Below are positions 1 to 10,386 of a DNA stretch of 64,000 nt, in pieces. Below the pieces are notes generated by a model that was given only the letters and a program-made list of their open reading frames with translations, did no database searches and was not told the origin of the DNA. This DNA comes from Niastella yeongjuensis (lineage in GTDB: Bacteria > Bacteroidota > Bacteroidia > Chitinophagales > Chitinophagaceae), in assembly GCF_900110245.1 (NCBI RefSeq), contig NZ_FOCZ01000011.1:183243-247242 (forward strand). The letters run 5' to 3'. Position 1 is the first letter of the stretch; every line of letters begins with the position of its first letter. The position numbers and the translations under genes are program-made.

Positions 1-3000
1 GGTGGAAACGATCTCCTGTTTCACCATCATACAGGTGCGTGTGGCCGAAGCTTGGCAATCCTGCATTATTGATATTCTGAGCTATTTCATCGGTTGTGGC
101 ACCATCGAAGATCGGAGTAGCGAACTTCACACCCATTTTCAAACCGGCCCAGCCTAATACGGTTTCATAGATCTGGCCCAGGTTCATACGGGAAGGTACC
201 CCCAGTGGGTTCAACACAATGTCAACCGGTGTACCATCTTCCAGGAACGGCATGTCTTCAGCACGCACGATCTTGGCAACGATACCTTTGTTACCGTGGC
301 GGCCGGCCATTTTATCACCCACTTTCAGCTTACGCTTAACAGCCAGGTATACTTTAGCCAGTTTCAACACACCAGCAGGTAACTCGTCACCGATTGAAAT
401 GTTGAATTTCTCTCTCTTATATCTACCCAGTTCTTCGTTGTACTTGATGTTATAGTTGTGCAACAAAGTGTTGATGGCATCATCGATAGAAGCATCACCA
501 GTCCAACCCAGCGGGTTTACGTTTTGATAATCGATAGAACCCAGGTTCTTTGGATTGAATTTGGCGCCTTTACCGATCTGCACTTCACCGAAGTTGTTGT
601 TAACACCTGCAGAAGCCTTGTCTTTCAACAGGGTTTGCAGTTTGTTCAACAGCTCTTCTTTCAAGTCTTCTTCATTTTTCTCGTGCACTTTTTCCAGCTT
701 TTCCAAAGAGGCCTTCTCACGGATCTTCGCGTTCTTGTCTTTCTTGGCGCGTTGGAACAGCTTTTTACCGATTACCACACCTTCTACCCCGTTTGGCGCT
801 TTCAAAGAAGCATCTTTGGCATCACCGGCTTTATCACCGAAGATGGCGCGTAACAGTTTTTCTTCAGGTGTAGGATCGCTTTCTCCTTTAGGAGTGATCT
901 TACCGATCAGGATATCGCCCTCTTTAATAGCGGCACCCAAACGGATGATACCATTTTCATCCAGGTCTTTGGTAGCTTCTTCCGATACGTTTGGAATATC
1001 CGGTGTCAGCTCTTCTTCACCCAGTTTGGTATCACGTACTTCCAGTTCATATTCAGAAATGTGAATAGAAGTGAACAGGTCTTCTTTGGCTACTCTTTCG
1101 CTGATTACGATGGCATCCTCGAAGTTGTACCCTTTCCATGGCATGAATGCCACTTTCAGGTTACGGCCCAAAGCCAGTTCACCACCCTGTACCGCGTAAC
1201 CTTCAGTAAGGAAGTCGCCTTTTTTCATGCGTTGTCCTTTTCTAACCGCAGGTTTGTGGTTGATACAGGTTTCCTGGTTGGTTTTTATGAATTTAGTCAG
1301 TTTGTAAACTTTCAGATCGTCCTCAAAACTCACCAGACGGTCAGCTTCGGTACGGTCGTAGCGAACGTGAATTTCACTACCATCAACGTACTCTACCACA
1401 CCATCTCCTTCAGACAGGATCTGTACACGGGCGTCGCGGGCAGCTTTTGCTTCCAAACCTGTACCCACGATCGGGCTTTCAGGACGGATCAGCGGCACAG
1501 CCTGACGTTGCATGTTCGATCCCATCAGCGCACGGTTGGCGTCATCATGTTCAAGGAAGGGGATCAGGGAAGCACTCAAACCCACGATCTGGTTGGGCGC
1601 TACGTCCATGAACTCCACTTCGCTCTTCTCCAGGATCGGGAAGTCACCCGTTTGACGGGAAGTGATCTTATCTTCTACGAAGTTTCCTTTCTCATCCAAT
1701 GGAGAACTTGCCTGGGCGATCTTGGCGTTGTCCTCTTCTTCAGCACTCAGGAAGGTGAGTTTTTTCAGATCAACCTTTCCATTATCTACAACGTGGTATG
1801 GTGTTTCGATAAAGCCCATTTCGTTGATCTTCGCGTGTACGCAAAGCGTAGAGATCAAACCGATGTTCGGTCCTTCCGGAGTTTCAATGGTACACAAACG
1901 GCCGTAGTGGCTATAGTGTACGTCACGAACCTCGAAACCGGCTCTTTCACGGCTCAAACCACCGGGTCCGAGTGCGGAGATACGACGCTTGTGCGTGATC
2001 TCACTCAGCGGGTTGGTTTGATCGAGGAACTGCGACAACTGAGAGGTACCGAAGAAGGAGTTGATCACTGACGACAACGTTCTGGCGTTAATCAGGTCAA
2101 CCGGTGTAAACACCTCATTATCACGTACGTTCATACGTTCGCGGATGGTACGGGCCATACGGGCCAAACCAACACCGAACTGAGCATATAACTGCTCACC
2201 TACGGTACGTACACGACGGTTGCTCAGGTGATCGATGTCATCGATTTCCGCTTTACCATTGGTTAAACGAACCAGGTATTTAATGATCTCGATGATATCT
2301 TCTTTTGTTAAAGTCTTTTGATCGAGCGGCTGATTCAACAACAGCTTGCGGTTGATCTTGTAGCGACCTACTTCACCTAAATCGTAACGCTTGTCGCTGA
2401 AGAACAATTTATCAATGATACCGCGGGCTGTTTCATCATCCGGCGCATCGGCTCCGCGCAACTGGCGGTAGATGTGCTGAACGGCTTCCAGCTCACTGTT
2501 TGAAGTATCTTTATTAAGGGTGTTATAGATGATTGCGTAATCACCACCTACATCTTCTTTTTGCACGAATACGCTTTTCACATCCATATCGGCGATCATA
2601 TCCACTGCTTCTTCATCCAGCACGGTATCGCGCTCCAGCACCACCTCATTTCTTTCGATAGACACTACCTCACCGGTATCCTCGTCTACGAAATCTTCAA
2701 CCCATGTTCTTAATACACGGGCAGCCAGGCGTTTGCCCAGATATTTCTGCAGTGATTTTTTATCGCCTTTTACTTCGTCGGCCATACCGAACAGCTCCAG
2801 GATATCTTTATCCGTTTCGTAACCGATTGAACGCAACAGCGTGGTAACCGGGAATTTCTTCTTACGGTCGATATACGCATACATTACGTTATTGATATCG
2901 GTAGCGAACTCCATCCACGCACCTTTGAAAGGAATTACGCGGGCAGAATAGATCTTGGTACCGTTGGGGTGAATTGACTGTCCGAAGAATACACCAGGTG

Positions 3001-3448
3001 AACGGTGTAATTGAGACACCACCACACGCTCAGCTCCGTTGATCACGAAGGTACCGCGGGGGGTCATGTAAGGAATGTTCCCCAGAAACACATCCTGAAC
3101 GATGGTTTGGAAGTCCACGTGCTCTTCGTCATTACAACTCAGCCTCAGTTTCGCTTTTAGGGGAACGGCATATGTTAAACCGCGCTCCATACACTCTTCA
3201 ATGGTGTAGCGGGGCGGGTCGATGAAATAGTCCAAAAACTCCAGCACGAAGATGTTACGTGTGTCGGTAATGGGAAAGTTTTCCTTAAACACCTTGAACA
3301 ACCCTTCAATGTTACGCTTATCGGGCGTGGTCTCTAATTGGAAAAACTCTTTGAAAGATTGAATTTGTACTTCTAGTAAGTCAGGTGCATCAGAAAGGTT
3401 TTTAATTTTTCCGAAGTTGACCCTTGTTGACAGTTTTGTTGAAGACAT
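1..3448 (-). CDS. rpoB: RNA polymerase beta subunit, partial (3' end outside window)
   Basis: Beta subunit of RNA polymerase, the catalytic core partner of beta'. The minus-strand frame is open from the ATG at 3448 to the window edge, about 1149 codons, so roughly the last 120 residues of a usual Bacteroidota RpoB (about 1270) are missing. The rifampicin-pocket stretch is readable around 1960-2075 ([19 protein letters not shown], then [14 protein letters not shown]) and looks wild type apart from the family-typical Leu in FLDQ. The C-terminal part at the edge reads [18 protein letters not shown]. The N-terminus [17 protein letters not shown] fits the family. rpoC should follow outside the window. 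Unusually, rplL does not lie directly upstream: a SusCD/LacI cassette and a terminator intervene, and the gene has its own promoter about 200 bases upstream. Confidence 0.98.
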   Translation of the reverse strand, partial: MSSTKLSTRVNFGKIKNLSDAPDLLEVQIQSFKEFFQLETTPDKRNIEGLFKVFKENFPITDTRNIFVLEFLDYFIDPPRYTIEECMERGLTYAVPLKAKLRLSCNDEEHVDFQTIVQDVFLGNIPYMTPRGTFVINGAERVVVSQLHRSPGVFFGQSIHPNGTKIYSARVIPFKGAWMEFATDINNVMYAYIDRKKKFPVTTLLRSIGYETDKDILELFGMADEVKGDKKSLQKYLGKRLAARVLRTWVEDFVDEDTGEVVSIERNEVVLERDTVLDEEAVDMIADMDVKSVFVQKEDVGGDYAIIYNTLNKDTSNSELEAVQHIYRQLRGADAPDDETARGIIDKLFFSDKRYDLGEVGRYKINRKLLLNQPLDQKTLTKEDIIEIIKYLVRLTNGKAEIDDIDHLSNRRVRTVGEQLYAQFGVGLARMARTIRERMNVRDNEVFTPVDLINARTLSSVINSFFGTSQLSQFLDQTNPLSEITHKRRISALGPGGLSRERAGFEVRDVHYSHYGRLCTIETPEGPNIGLISTLCVHAKINEMGFIETPYHVVDNGKVDLKKLTFLSAEEEDNAKIAQASSPLDEKGNFVEDKITSRQTGDFPILEKSEVEFMDVAPNQIVGLSASLIPFLEHDDANRALMGSNMQRQAVPLIRPESPIVGTGLEAKAARDARVQILSEGDGVVEYVDGSEIHVRYDRTEADRLVSFEDDLKVYKLTKFIKTNQETCINHKPAVRKGQRMKKGDFLTEGYAVQGGELALGRNLKVAFMPWKGYNFEDAIVISERVAKEDLFTSIHISEYELEVRDTKLGEEELTPDIPNVSEEATKDLDENGIIRLGAAIKEGDILIGKITPKGESDPTPEEKLLRAIFGDKAGDAKDASLKAPNGVEGVVIGKKLFQRAKKDKNAKIREKASLEKLEKVHEKNEEDLKEELLNKLQTLLKDKASAGVNNNFGEVQIGKGAKFNPKNLGSIDYQNVNPLGWTGDASIDDAINTLLHNYNIKYNEELGRYKREKFNISIGDELPAGVLKLAKVYLAVKRKLKVGDKMAGRHGNKGIVAKIVRAEDMPFLEDGTPVDIVLNPLGVPSRMNLGQIYETVLGWAGLKMGVKFATPIFDGATTDEIAQNINNAGLPSFGHTHLYDGETGDRFH

Positions 3449-3650
3449 ATTGCTTAAAACCGGTTTTTTTAATTGTTCGTACGACAAAACATCTATAGAC
3501 AAAAAAAATTTTCCTTGCGAATTTTACCCTTTTTTGTTCAGACTGAACTGTAAAGGTTAAATTCCCAAAGAATTATAAAAGAGGCAGTTATGTTAAGTTG
3601 GCCATGTAGCAACGTACCTCTGCTAATTAGCTTTTGTGAAAAATGGAGGG

Positions 3651-3681
3651 CAAAGGTAAGAAATATACCTATACGGACAAG
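3651..3681 (-). promoter_or_regulatory. rpoB promoter, Bacteroidota -33/-7 type
   Basis: On the minus strand the -7 box TACCTTTG (3651-3658) matches the Bacteroidota consensus TAnnTTTG exactly, with a -33 TTG element (3678-3680) separated by 19 bases. This is the same geometry as upstream of rplK. It predicts a transcript start near 3645 and a leader of about 195 bases before the rpoB ATG. It supports independent transcription of rpoB. Confidence 0.7.
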
Positions 3682-3824
3682 AATTTATTCACATTATCCC
3701 GCCGCCACTCCTGTAATTTTTTTCCCAACTGTAAAGCATTGAAAAATAAGGTGTATAATTTTTCTTCATGTTTTCAATTTACGTACTTCTTCTGATTTGA
3801 CCAAAACCACCTGAAACCGGGCCT

Positions 3825-3864
3825 AAAAAACAAAGCCGCAAAGGCATGGTGACCTTCGCGGCTT
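3825..3864 (-). terminator. rho-independent terminator of the SusC-SusD operon
   Basis: Twelve-base arms at 3833-3844 and 3853-3864 (AAGCCGC.AAGG with CCTT.GCGGCTT) pair fully on the minus-strand RNA, with one G-U pair, around an 8-base loop. A minus-strand T run follows (complement of 3825-3834). It lies 34 bases after the susD stop codon. Confidence 0.85.
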
Positions 3865-3897
3865 ATAAAACGGCTACATATTAATCTTATTTACTCA

Positions 3898-5457
3898 TTA
3901 ATTTACACCGGGGTACCCATCGTTTTGGGGCCTCAGCTTAGGATTATTTTGCATTTCAAGGGTAGGAAGCGGGAACAACAGGTGCTTTTTGGCCAGTGTG
4001 GTCACGCCATCAGGAAATTTATGACCTTCGAAAGCCTCAAAGCTCTTGTTGCTTTCATTGTATGCTTTTCTCAGCCTTACCATATCAAACCAGGTCACCC
4101 CCTCATAACACAGCTCATGCCAGCGCTCACTCAACACTGCATCTCTGAAAGTAGTCTGGGTATAGCTGCCCAGGGTGCCTGTTGCCAGGCCAGCCCGGTC
4201 GCGGATGCTTTTCAGGGCATCCAGGGCATTCTGGTTTGGCCCGGCACCTGCTTCGTTCTGCGCCTCCGCATAGGTAAGCAATACCTGCGCATACCGGATG
4301 TTCATCCAGTTCAAGCCGCTGTTCGCAGTTCCCTTACTGCCAAACGTACCGTTAGCGCCAATATCAAAATGTTTATAAATGTAAGGTGCGCCCAATTGTT
4401 TCAACGTGTCAAATCCCCCATCGTAATAGGAAGTATAAAAGAAGCCCTGGCGATCGATCGTTCTTTTGTCTCCTGCTTCAAATGAATTGACGAATTGGGT
4501 GGCCGGTGTAGTGGACCCAACTTCGGTACCATAGGCCGAAATTTCTTTGAAATTGGGCAGCAATATAGCCTGGTTTCCATTGTTGGCGACCCCGGACAGA
4601 AACTGAATTTCAAAAATTTGTTCTCCCATGTTTTCCTTTGATTCGTCGTGCAGACTATTGTAGTCGCCAAACAGTGCAAACTTTCCACTGGTGATTACTT
4701 CATTGGCTTTATCGGCGGCCATTTGATAATAAGGCGCCTTTTTATCCAATGGATAACCTGCCATGGTTAAATATACTTCTGCCAGCAGCGACTTCACTGC
4801 GCCCATCGAAGCACGGCCACTGGCATCAGTCCATGGTAACCCCGAAGCTTCGGCATCTTTTAGATCGGTTACGATCTGCATGTAAACCGAATCCTTTACC
4901 ATGCGGCCGGCATACGTCATGGGATCCTGTACCTTTAAAATAGAAGTTGTAAGCATAGGCACATCTCCATACAGGCGTACCAGATAAAAATAAGACCAGG
5001 CCCGCAAAAACTGCGCTTCGCCCAGCACCTTCTTCTTTTGTACATCATCCATTTTTATGGCAGGCACCCTGTCTAAAACCAGGTTGGTTTGGGCAATCAC
5101 CTGGTACAGGCTGGTCCACCAGTTAAGCACAAACACATTGTCGCCATTATAACTAAGGCCTAACAGATTGTTCAGGTCCGTGTTTTGCCCCGTTTCGGTT
5201 CTGGCCGTACCGGTTGGCATTTCCAGCATGGAGAAATTATTGGCAAATATTCCGGCGCCATTGGCAAAGAACCGGGTCCTGTCGTATGCGGCAGCAATGG
5301 CTGCATCCGCGTGACCGGGTAAAGTATAAAAATCATCGGGTGCCAGGTTCGACGGGTCATTATCCTGGTCAACCAGCCATTTTTTACAACCAGCGGCTGT
5401 CATGACTAAGGCACATATCAGTACTATATAAAGTGAATTTATCTTACAGAGTTTCAT
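3898..5457 (-). CDS. SusD/RagB-family outer-membrane lipoprotein
   Basis: Surface lipoprotein of a SusC/SusD nutrient-uptake pair, the lid that captures a glycan or other ligand above the TonB-dependent channel. The 519-residue protein starts with a hydrophobic signal (YIVLICALVMTAAGC) whose lipobox ends in Cys24, predicting a lipid anchor. RagB/SusD features follow: N-terminal TPR-like helices (EAQFLRAWSYFYLVRLYGDVP) and the C-terminal region LSERWHELCYEGVTWFDMVR, typical of the family. It starts 23 bases after the susC stop, so the two are co-transcribed, and a terminator follows. A LacI-type regulator upstream hints at a sugar ligand, but no glycoside hydrolase or kinase lies nearby, so the substrate cannot be named. 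Confidence 0.93.
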   Translation of the reverse strand: MKLCKINSLYIVLICALVMTAAGCKKWLVDQDNDPSNLAPDDFYTLPGHADAAIAAAYDRTRFFANGAGIFANNFSMLEMPTGTARTETGQNTDLNNLLGLSYNGDNVFVLNWWTSLYQVIAQTNLVLDRVPAIKMDDVQKKKVLGEAQFLRAWSYFYLVRLYGDVPMLTTSILKVQDPMTYAGRMVKDSVYMQIVTDLKDAEASGLPWTDASGRASMGAVKSLLAEVYLTMAGYPLDKKAPYYQMAADKANEVITSGKFALFGDYNSLHDESKENMGEQIFEIQFLSGVANNGNQAILLPNFKEISAYGTEVGSTTPATQFVNSFEAGDKRTIDRQGFFYTSYYDGGFDTLKQLGAPYIYKHFDIGANGTFGSKGTANSGLNWMNIRYAQVLLTYAEAQNEAGAGPNQNALDALKSIRDRAGLATGTLGSYTQTTFRDAVLSERWHELCYEGVTWFDMVRLRKAYNESNKSFEAFEGHKFPDGVTTLAKKHLLFPLPTLEMQNNPKLRPQNDGYPGVN

Positions 5458-5480
5458 ATGAGCTTATTTAATGTTAACTT

Positions 5481-8400
5481 TTACAATCCAACATTTATAC
5501 TCAGTGTATAGGTTGTTGGCTTGGGATAATCAAAGAAGGTTTGGCCCTGTGCAAAGGCGTTACTGTAAGTGGTTACCTCCGGATCATTACCCGAGAACTT
5601 TGTTTTCAGGAAGAAGTTCTGCGCAGACGCGGATATCCGCAACTTGCTAAGCTTCCAACGCTCAAACACTTTGGCTGGCACATTATAGCCCAGTAATAAA
5701 TTCTTTCCGCGAAGGAAGGAACCATCTTCTATCCAGCGCGTATCCACATTGGTTACATAACCAGCGCGGGTATCACGGATAGTAGCGATCATGGTGTTGT
5801 TGTTATTCTTGCCAGCCTGATAATAATCAAGCACAGAACTAAAGCTGTTGGCGATACCTGTTCTGTCTTCACCGGAGTGGTGCGTTTGGTTCAGGATATC
5901 GTTTCCATACATAAATGAAAGCTCAAGAAGCAGATCGAAATTCTTATAGCTGAAATCATTGCTGAATGAACCCCAGCCTTTTGGATTGCCATTACCAATG
6001 ATCACCCGGTCGAGGTCGTTGATCTGATAATCAGGCGTTACATCTTTATATTTTAAATCACCGGGCAGAATGGGTTTGCCACCGCGGTAGCTGGCATATT
6101 TTGCAGCTTCTGCCCTTTCAGCTTCTGTCCATACACCTTCCCGTATCAGGCCCCAGAAAGAACCAACTGGTTGGCCAACCTGGATGATACCGGTGTTTGA
6201 TAAAAAGTTAGGATTACCAGAGAAGATGGGTGCAGGTGTAGCGAGGGAAAGCACCTTATTTCTGTTGAAAGAAATATTGAAAGTAGTATTCCAGGTGAAG
6301 TCCTGCGTTTTGATATTGACTGTTTTCAAGCCAACTTCAATTCCTTTATTTTCCATGCTGCCTACATTCCGGAAAAAAGAAGCATAACCGGTTGATCTTG
6401 GAATAGGTGCATCCAGCAACATATCGGTTGTTTTGCGATAATAGGCGTCAAACTCCAGGTTGATCCTGTTCTCTAACAAACCCAGTTCAATACCGGCATC
6501 TGTCTGGGCTGTTTTTTCCCATTTCAGATCAGGATTGCCCAACCGGCCTGTACCAACACCAGAGAACCTGGCATTATTGATAACAGCTGTATAAGAGCCC
6601 AGTAAGGCGTCTGATGAATAAGGCGCAATTTCTGAGTTACCCGTTAAACCAGTGCTTACACGAAATTTAAGATGGGAGATGACCTTATCATTCTTAAGAA
6701 AATCTTCGTTGCTGGCATTCCAGGCCAAACCAGCTGAAGGGAAAAACGCGTACTTATGGTTGTCACCAAATTTTGAACTACCATCTATACGGCCGGTAAC
6801 CGTAAGCAGGTATTTCTGCTTGTAGCCATAATTCACGCGGCCAAAATAAGAGTTGAAAGCAAAATTGCTTTTCCCTGAACTCGATGCATTCTGCACACTA
6901 CCCTGTCCCAGATTATAATACTGGAAAAAGTCAGTAGAGAAGTTCTGGGCGCTGGCGTTATCAGAAACGTAATTCGTTCCCTGCCAGGAAAGCCCCACCA
7001 GGCCATTTACCGTATGGTCTCCACCGTGAAAACTTTTGTTATAGTTCAGGAAGGTTTCCGATGACCAGTATACTTCGCGGTTGTCAAAAATACTGGCAGT
7101 ACCATTTTGGTCCATGGAGATATTGGAAAGTCCACGGCCGCTGAACTGATTTTCCTGTCTTTGTACAAGACTTACCCCTACCTGGCTTTTGATATCGAAC
7201 CCATTGCCGAGCAACAGGTTCACATAAGCATGGCCCAGCATATTCGAAACGTTCACAATATATTTTCTGTCGGTCATAATGTGAACGGGATTGCTGCCGC
7301 CTTCAGCGCCTGGGTACAGGTAGTTATCTCCCCAGGTCCCATCGGCAAATTTAACCGGCAGAAAGGGGAATGATTCTGTGATCATACGCACAGAGTTCAA
7401 CCCACCAGTACCCTGGTCAATCAGGTTTTCTTCCTGGTTATTATAACTCAAACTACCGCCCATCCGCAGCCATTCTTTCGGTTTAAGGTCCAATACAAAC
7501 CGGGCAGCATAGCGCTTTAAATAAGAATTAAGCAGTAAACCATTATCATCCCGATAATTCAGGAACAAACCATATAAATTATTGTCTGTGCCACCGGTAA
7601 CCCCTATCTGATGGTTTTGTGAAAGCTTGTGTTGTAATGATTCCTTCATCCAGTCTGTATTGTACAAAGGCTTACCATTGGCATCAAACATAGTAGGTAA
7701 GCTTTGTCTTTTAACCCTGGGGTCCACTACTTTAGAATAATCACCATTAGCCCAGCCAGCGGGGTCATATACTTTAATGTTATCATAGGCCAGATCTTCG
7801 AGGTCGACATATTGCTGAGCATTCAGCATATGCACTCTTTTGGGACCAATAGTAGGTACACTATAGTTACCATCATAAGTAACCCGTGCCGGTCCATTGG
7901 TACCACGCTTGGTAGTAATAAGCACTACTCCATTGGCGCCCCGCGCACCATAAATGGCGGTTCCTGATGCGTCTTTCAGTACTTCCACCGAAGCGATATC
8001 ATTCGGGTTAATGTAGTCGATGGAATTGCTGTTCAGGGTTTGATTGCTGATGGGTATATACACGCCATCTACTACATACAACGGGTTGTTCGATGAATTG
8101 ATGGAACTAAAACCGCGGATACGGATCATGGTTTGACCACCGGGGCGGCCCGAGTTGGTAGTTACCTGAACACCTGCAATACGGCCCGATAATGCTTCGT
8201 TCACAGAAGCAGCCGGCCGCTCCTGCAATTGGGAGGCTTTAACCGAACCTACCGAACCCGTAAGGTCTTTTTTCCTGGCGGTACCATAACCGATCACCAC
8301 CACTTCGCTCATGGAGCCTTTGCTTAACACCAGTTGAACATTCAGGGTCTCTTCTTCGCCTACCTTTACCTGGTAGCCTTCATACCCCGTGTGGGTGAAC

Positions 8401-8639
8401 GTAAGGGTAGCCCCCGGTGTAATGCTGATACTGAAACTGCCATTCATATCAGTAGAGGAACCAATCTTCTGGCCCTTTACCTGTACCGATACACCAGGCA
8501 ATGGCGACCCATCTTTTGCATCGGTTACTTTACCGCTGATAGAGCGGTTCTGCGAAAAACTTAAGGTTGAAATAAATAGTGCGAGGAAACTTAGCAGACA
8601 TAGCCGTCCGATAAAATAAAACTGCTTTTTCATACGCAT
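5481..8639 (-). CDS. SusC/RagA-family TonB-linked outer-membrane transporter
   Basis: TonB-dependent outer-membrane channel that imports the ligand captured by the SusD partner. The 1052-residue protein has a signal peptide (ending near LSFSQ), then a carboxypeptidase-regulatory-like domain (about 32-110; ISGKVTDAKDGSPLPGVSV). The SusC-specific plug start is at about 112-135 (SEVVVIGYGTARKKDLTGSV), with plug motifs such as IRGFSSINSSNNPLYVVDGV. The 22-strand barrel ends in a C-terminal aromatic-containing strand (TYTLSINVGL). Alternative ATGs at codons 1 and 3 both suit the signal peptide. No FecR-binding N-terminal extension is seen, consistent with LacI-type rather than anti-sigma regulation. 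The cassette sits between rplL and rpoB, which is an unusual place. Confidence 0.95.
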   Translation of the reverse strand: MRMKKQFYFIGRLCLLSFLALFISTLSFSQNRSISGKVTDAKDGSPLPGVSVQVKGQKIGSSTDMNGSFSISITPGATLTFTHTGYEGYQVKVGEEETLNVQLVLSKGSMSEVVVIGYGTARKKDLTGSVGSVKASQLQERPAASVNEALSGRIAGVQVTTNSGRPGGQTMIRIRGFSSINSSNNPLYVVDGVYIPISNQTLNSNSIDYINPNDIASVEVLKDASGTAIYGARGANGVVLITTKRGTNGPARVTYDGNYSVPTIGPKRVHMLNAQQYVDLEDLAYDNIKVYDPAGWANGDYSKVVDPRVKRQSLPTMFDANGKPLYNTDWMKESLQHKLSQNHQIGVTGGTDNNLYGLFLNYRDDNGLLLNSYLKRYAARFVLDLKPKEWLRMGGSLSYNNQEENLIDQGTGGLNSVRMITESFPFLPVKFADGTWGDNYLYPGAEGGSNPVHIMTDRKYIVNVSNMLGHAYVNLLLGNGFDIKSQVGVSLVQRQENQFSGRGLSNISMDQNGTASIFDNREVYWSSETFLNYNKSFHGGDHTVNGLVGLSWQGTNYVSDNASAQNFSTDFFQYYNLGQGSVQNASSSGKSNFAFNSYFGRVNYGYKQKYLLTVTGRIDGSSKFGDNHKYAFFPSAGLAWNASNEDFLKNDKVISHLKFRVSTGLTGNSEIAPYSSDALLGSYTAVINNARFSGVGTGRLGNPDLKWEKTAQTDAGIELGLLENRINLEFDAYYRKTTDMLLDAPIPRSTGYASFFRNVGSMENKGIEVGLKTVNIKTQDFTWNTTFNISFNRNKVLSLATPAPIFSGNPNFLSNTGIIQVGQPVGSFWGLIREGVWTEAERAEAAKYASYRGGKPILPGDLKYKDVTPDYQINDLDRVIIGNGNPKGWGSFSNDFSYKNFDLLLELSFMYGNDILNQTHHSGEDRTGIANSFSSVLDYYQAGKNNNNTMIATIRDTRAGYVTNVDTRWIEDGSFLRGKNLLLGYNVPAKVFERWKLSKLRISASAQNFFLKTKFSGNDPEVTTYSNAFAQGQTFFDYPKPTTYTLSINVGL

Positions 8640-8762
8640 GCTTTGGTTATTAAATAAATACTACATCGTTATAGCTTATTAAGCAAAAGGTTTACTTCAT
8701 GACATAACTTTCCCGTAAAAAAACACAGAAGGTTTTAAGTGACGTACCAATGCTCAGGCACC

Positions 8763-8792
8763 AACAGGAATTACAGTGTACCAATTCCTGTT
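8763..8792. repeat. inverted repeat upstream of susC
   Basis: Perfect 10-base arms AACAGGAATT (8763-8772) and AATTCCTGTT (8783-8792) are separated by 10 bases. It could be a stem-loop in the susC leader or a protein-binding site. Confidence 0.55.
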
Positions 8793-8833
8793 TCTATCAT
8801 ACCAAAGGGATCAAAAAAGGGGGATATATTTTT

Positions 8834-8850
8834 CAGGTACCAGGTACCTG
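8834..8850. promoter_or_regulatory. 17-base palindrome, candidate operator for the LacI-type regulator
   Basis: CAGGTACCAGGTACCTG is a perfect odd-centred inverted repeat (8-base arms around one A). Its size suits a dimeric helix-turn-helix repressor and it lies in the lacI-susC gap. It lacks the central CG of many LacI operators, so the assignment is inference. Confidence 0.4.
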
Positions 8851-9042
8851 TTAGGGGCAGATTATAATTTGATAAAAGGCAGTACTAACTGGTCTCTTTT
8901 TTATCATTCACTAGAATACAGGAATGACAAAATGCTTTTTGCAAACTCAGGTGACTCATATGGCAATTCGTTTTTCTAAAATAAAATTAGTGATTCTAAA
9001 ACGTTTTTGCAAAATATTTATCTTGTCGTTCTGCATATTTTT

Positions 9043-9060
9043 TGCAGGCGGAATCCTGCA
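9043..9060. repeat. short inverted repeat
   Basis: TGCAGG and CCTGCA arms flank the 6-base CGGAAT. It lies about 160 bases downstream of the lacI stop. Either a weak stem or a second regulator half-site pair. Confidence 0.35.
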
Positions 9061-9221
9061 TGCCTGATAATTAGGATGCAATGCTTTATCTAAGCCAGTT
9101 ATGGCTTACTTGGTGCTGTAACTGTAGTTGGAGATCTAAATAAAAGGTTTTGTTCAGGAAACGGTAGACGCAAAAATTTGCATGGGCAAACTATGCCTGT
9201 TATTAGCAGATAAGATCCGTA

Positions 9222-10256
9222 TTATTTTACTTTCTGTACAAACTCTGTAGTGCCACGCACCACCAAACCTGGTGATATTTCTATCTTGGTTTCTCCGGGT
9301 ATGCCATTTCCTTTTCCCAGCTGTTCCATCAGCAGCTCAAGGGCTGTTCTGGCAATTTCTTCTGCCGGCTGCTGAATACAGGTAATACCCGGTGGATACA
9401 GGCGGAACACGTCGTGGTCATCGAAACAGATCATGGCCAGGTCGTCGGGTAGCTTTAAACCAAGGCGGTGTATGCCTTCCAGCCCCAACAATCCCAGGTA
9501 GTTGGTGGCAAAGAATACGGCCTCTAACTCAGGTGTATTCTTTATGAAATCTGTGACCTGTTGTATGCCTTTTTCTTTATCTTCTTCATATTTAAGGGAC
9601 AGTACCAGGTTTTCGGTAGTTAGCCCTTCCTGGTGCATGGTATCGTTATAGGCCTTCAACCGTTCTTCCATTTGTACCAGGTTCAGGTCAACGGTTACAA
9701 ACCCTATACGGCGATAGCCTTTTTCAATGAGGTGGGCCATTCCTTTCTTTACCCCTTCATAGTTATTTACCAGCACATGGGGCACATCAATGCCGGGAAA
9801 ATAGCTGTCCATCAGCACAACGGGTTTATTGTCGGCTATGAGTTCGTTAATGTCTTGTTCCATGCCGGGGGTAGGTGTAATGATGTAACCATCAACCTGG
9901 CGTTGTGCCAGCATGCCTATCAGTTCCTTGCCCTTCTGGAGTTTATTTTCAGTGCTTGTGTACACAATCTTATAGCCAAAGCGGGCGGCTTCCTCTTCAA
10001 TGATGCGGGAGAGGGAGGCAAAAAAATTGCCCGATATGGTTTCAACGATCAGACCTAATATCTGTGACTTTCCGGTTCTTAGGCTTACTGCCACCGGGTT
10101 GGGATGGTACCCTTCCTTTTTGGCAACCTCCATGATCTTACTGGCAAGCGTTTCACTGATCCGCATTTGCTTGGCTTTGCCATTCAGAACAAAAGATACG
10201 GTTGAGGGCGAAACACCGGCTATGCGAGCTATATCTTTGAGGGAGACCCGTTTCAT
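9222..10256 (-). CDS. LacI/GalR-family transcriptional regulator
   Basis: DNA-binding regulator that senses a small ligand, usually a sugar, and controls nearby uptake genes. The 344-residue protein has the canonical N-terminal helix-turn-helix and hinge (VSLKDIARIAGVSPSTVSFV, then NGKAKQMRISETLASKI; about residues 4-60). A periplasmic-binding-protein-like core follows (about 65-335), beginning ILGLIVETISGNFFASL. It is encoded upstream of susC in the same direction, with 582 bases between, and begins just after the terminator of the rplKAJL operon. The most likely target is the susC-susD pair; autoregulation is possible. The effector is unknown. Confidence 0.93.
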   Translation of the reverse strand: MKRVSLKDIARIAGVSPSTVSFVLNGKAKQMRISETLASKIMEVAKKEGYHPNPVAVSLRTGKSQILGLIVETISGNFFASLSRIIEEEAARFGYKIVYTSTENKLQKGKELIGMLAQRQVDGYIITPTPGMEQDINELIADNKPVVLMDSYFPGIDVPHVLVNNYEGVKKGMAHLIEKGYRRIGFVTVDLNLVQMEERLKAYNDTMHQEGLTTENLVLSLKYEEDKEKGIQQVTDFIKNTPELEAVFFATNYLGLLGLEGIHRLGLKLPDDLAMICFDDHDVFRLYPPGITCIQQPAEEIARTALELLMEQLGKGNGIPGETKIEISPGLVVRGTTEFVQKVK

Positions 10257-10330
10257 ATTTGATTATATGTTATATAAAGGAGACTACTAAACTATGAAAA
10301 TAAAACTTACGAAAATGGTTTTCCCCTATA

Positions 10331-10363
10331 TAATAAAAAAACCCCGGTGTTAACACCGGGGTT
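10331..10363 (-). terminator. rho-independent terminator of the rplK-A-J-L operon
   Basis: A perfect 24-base palindrome spans 10340-10363 (AACCCCGGTG followed by its complement), and on the minus strand it is followed by a run of six T (complement of 10335-10340). It lies 23 bases after the rplL stop codon. It cleanly separates the ribosomal protein operon from lacI-susCD and rpoB. Confidence 0.93.
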
Positions 10364-10386
10364 CGTATAGTAAGTTGGAAGTTTAA

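Larger units (their letters stand above)
3449..3897. other. rpoB leader/promoter and SusD terminator region
   Basis: This 449-base gap contains no credible reading frame. It holds the putative rpoB promoter and leader on the left and the terminator of the SusCD operon on the right. The remainder is AT-rich and I see no further structure. Confidence 0.6.
8640..9221. promoter_or_regulatory. lacI-susC intergenic region with several palindromes
   Basis: This 582-base non-coding region upstream of susC holds three inverted repeats (listed separately) and four copies of GTACC within about 105 bases (8744, 8778, 8837, 8844). No exact TAnnTTTG box was found on the minus strand. The position, between a LacI-type repressor gene and its probable target, makes it the likely site of operator and promoter. 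Confidence 0.5.

Noticed and set aside
1061..2071. Long plus-strand open frame antisense to rpoB (336 codons)
   Set aside because: It lies fully inside rpoB, whose conserved motifs are on the minus strand. The translation has no recognisable domain and is a frame shadow.
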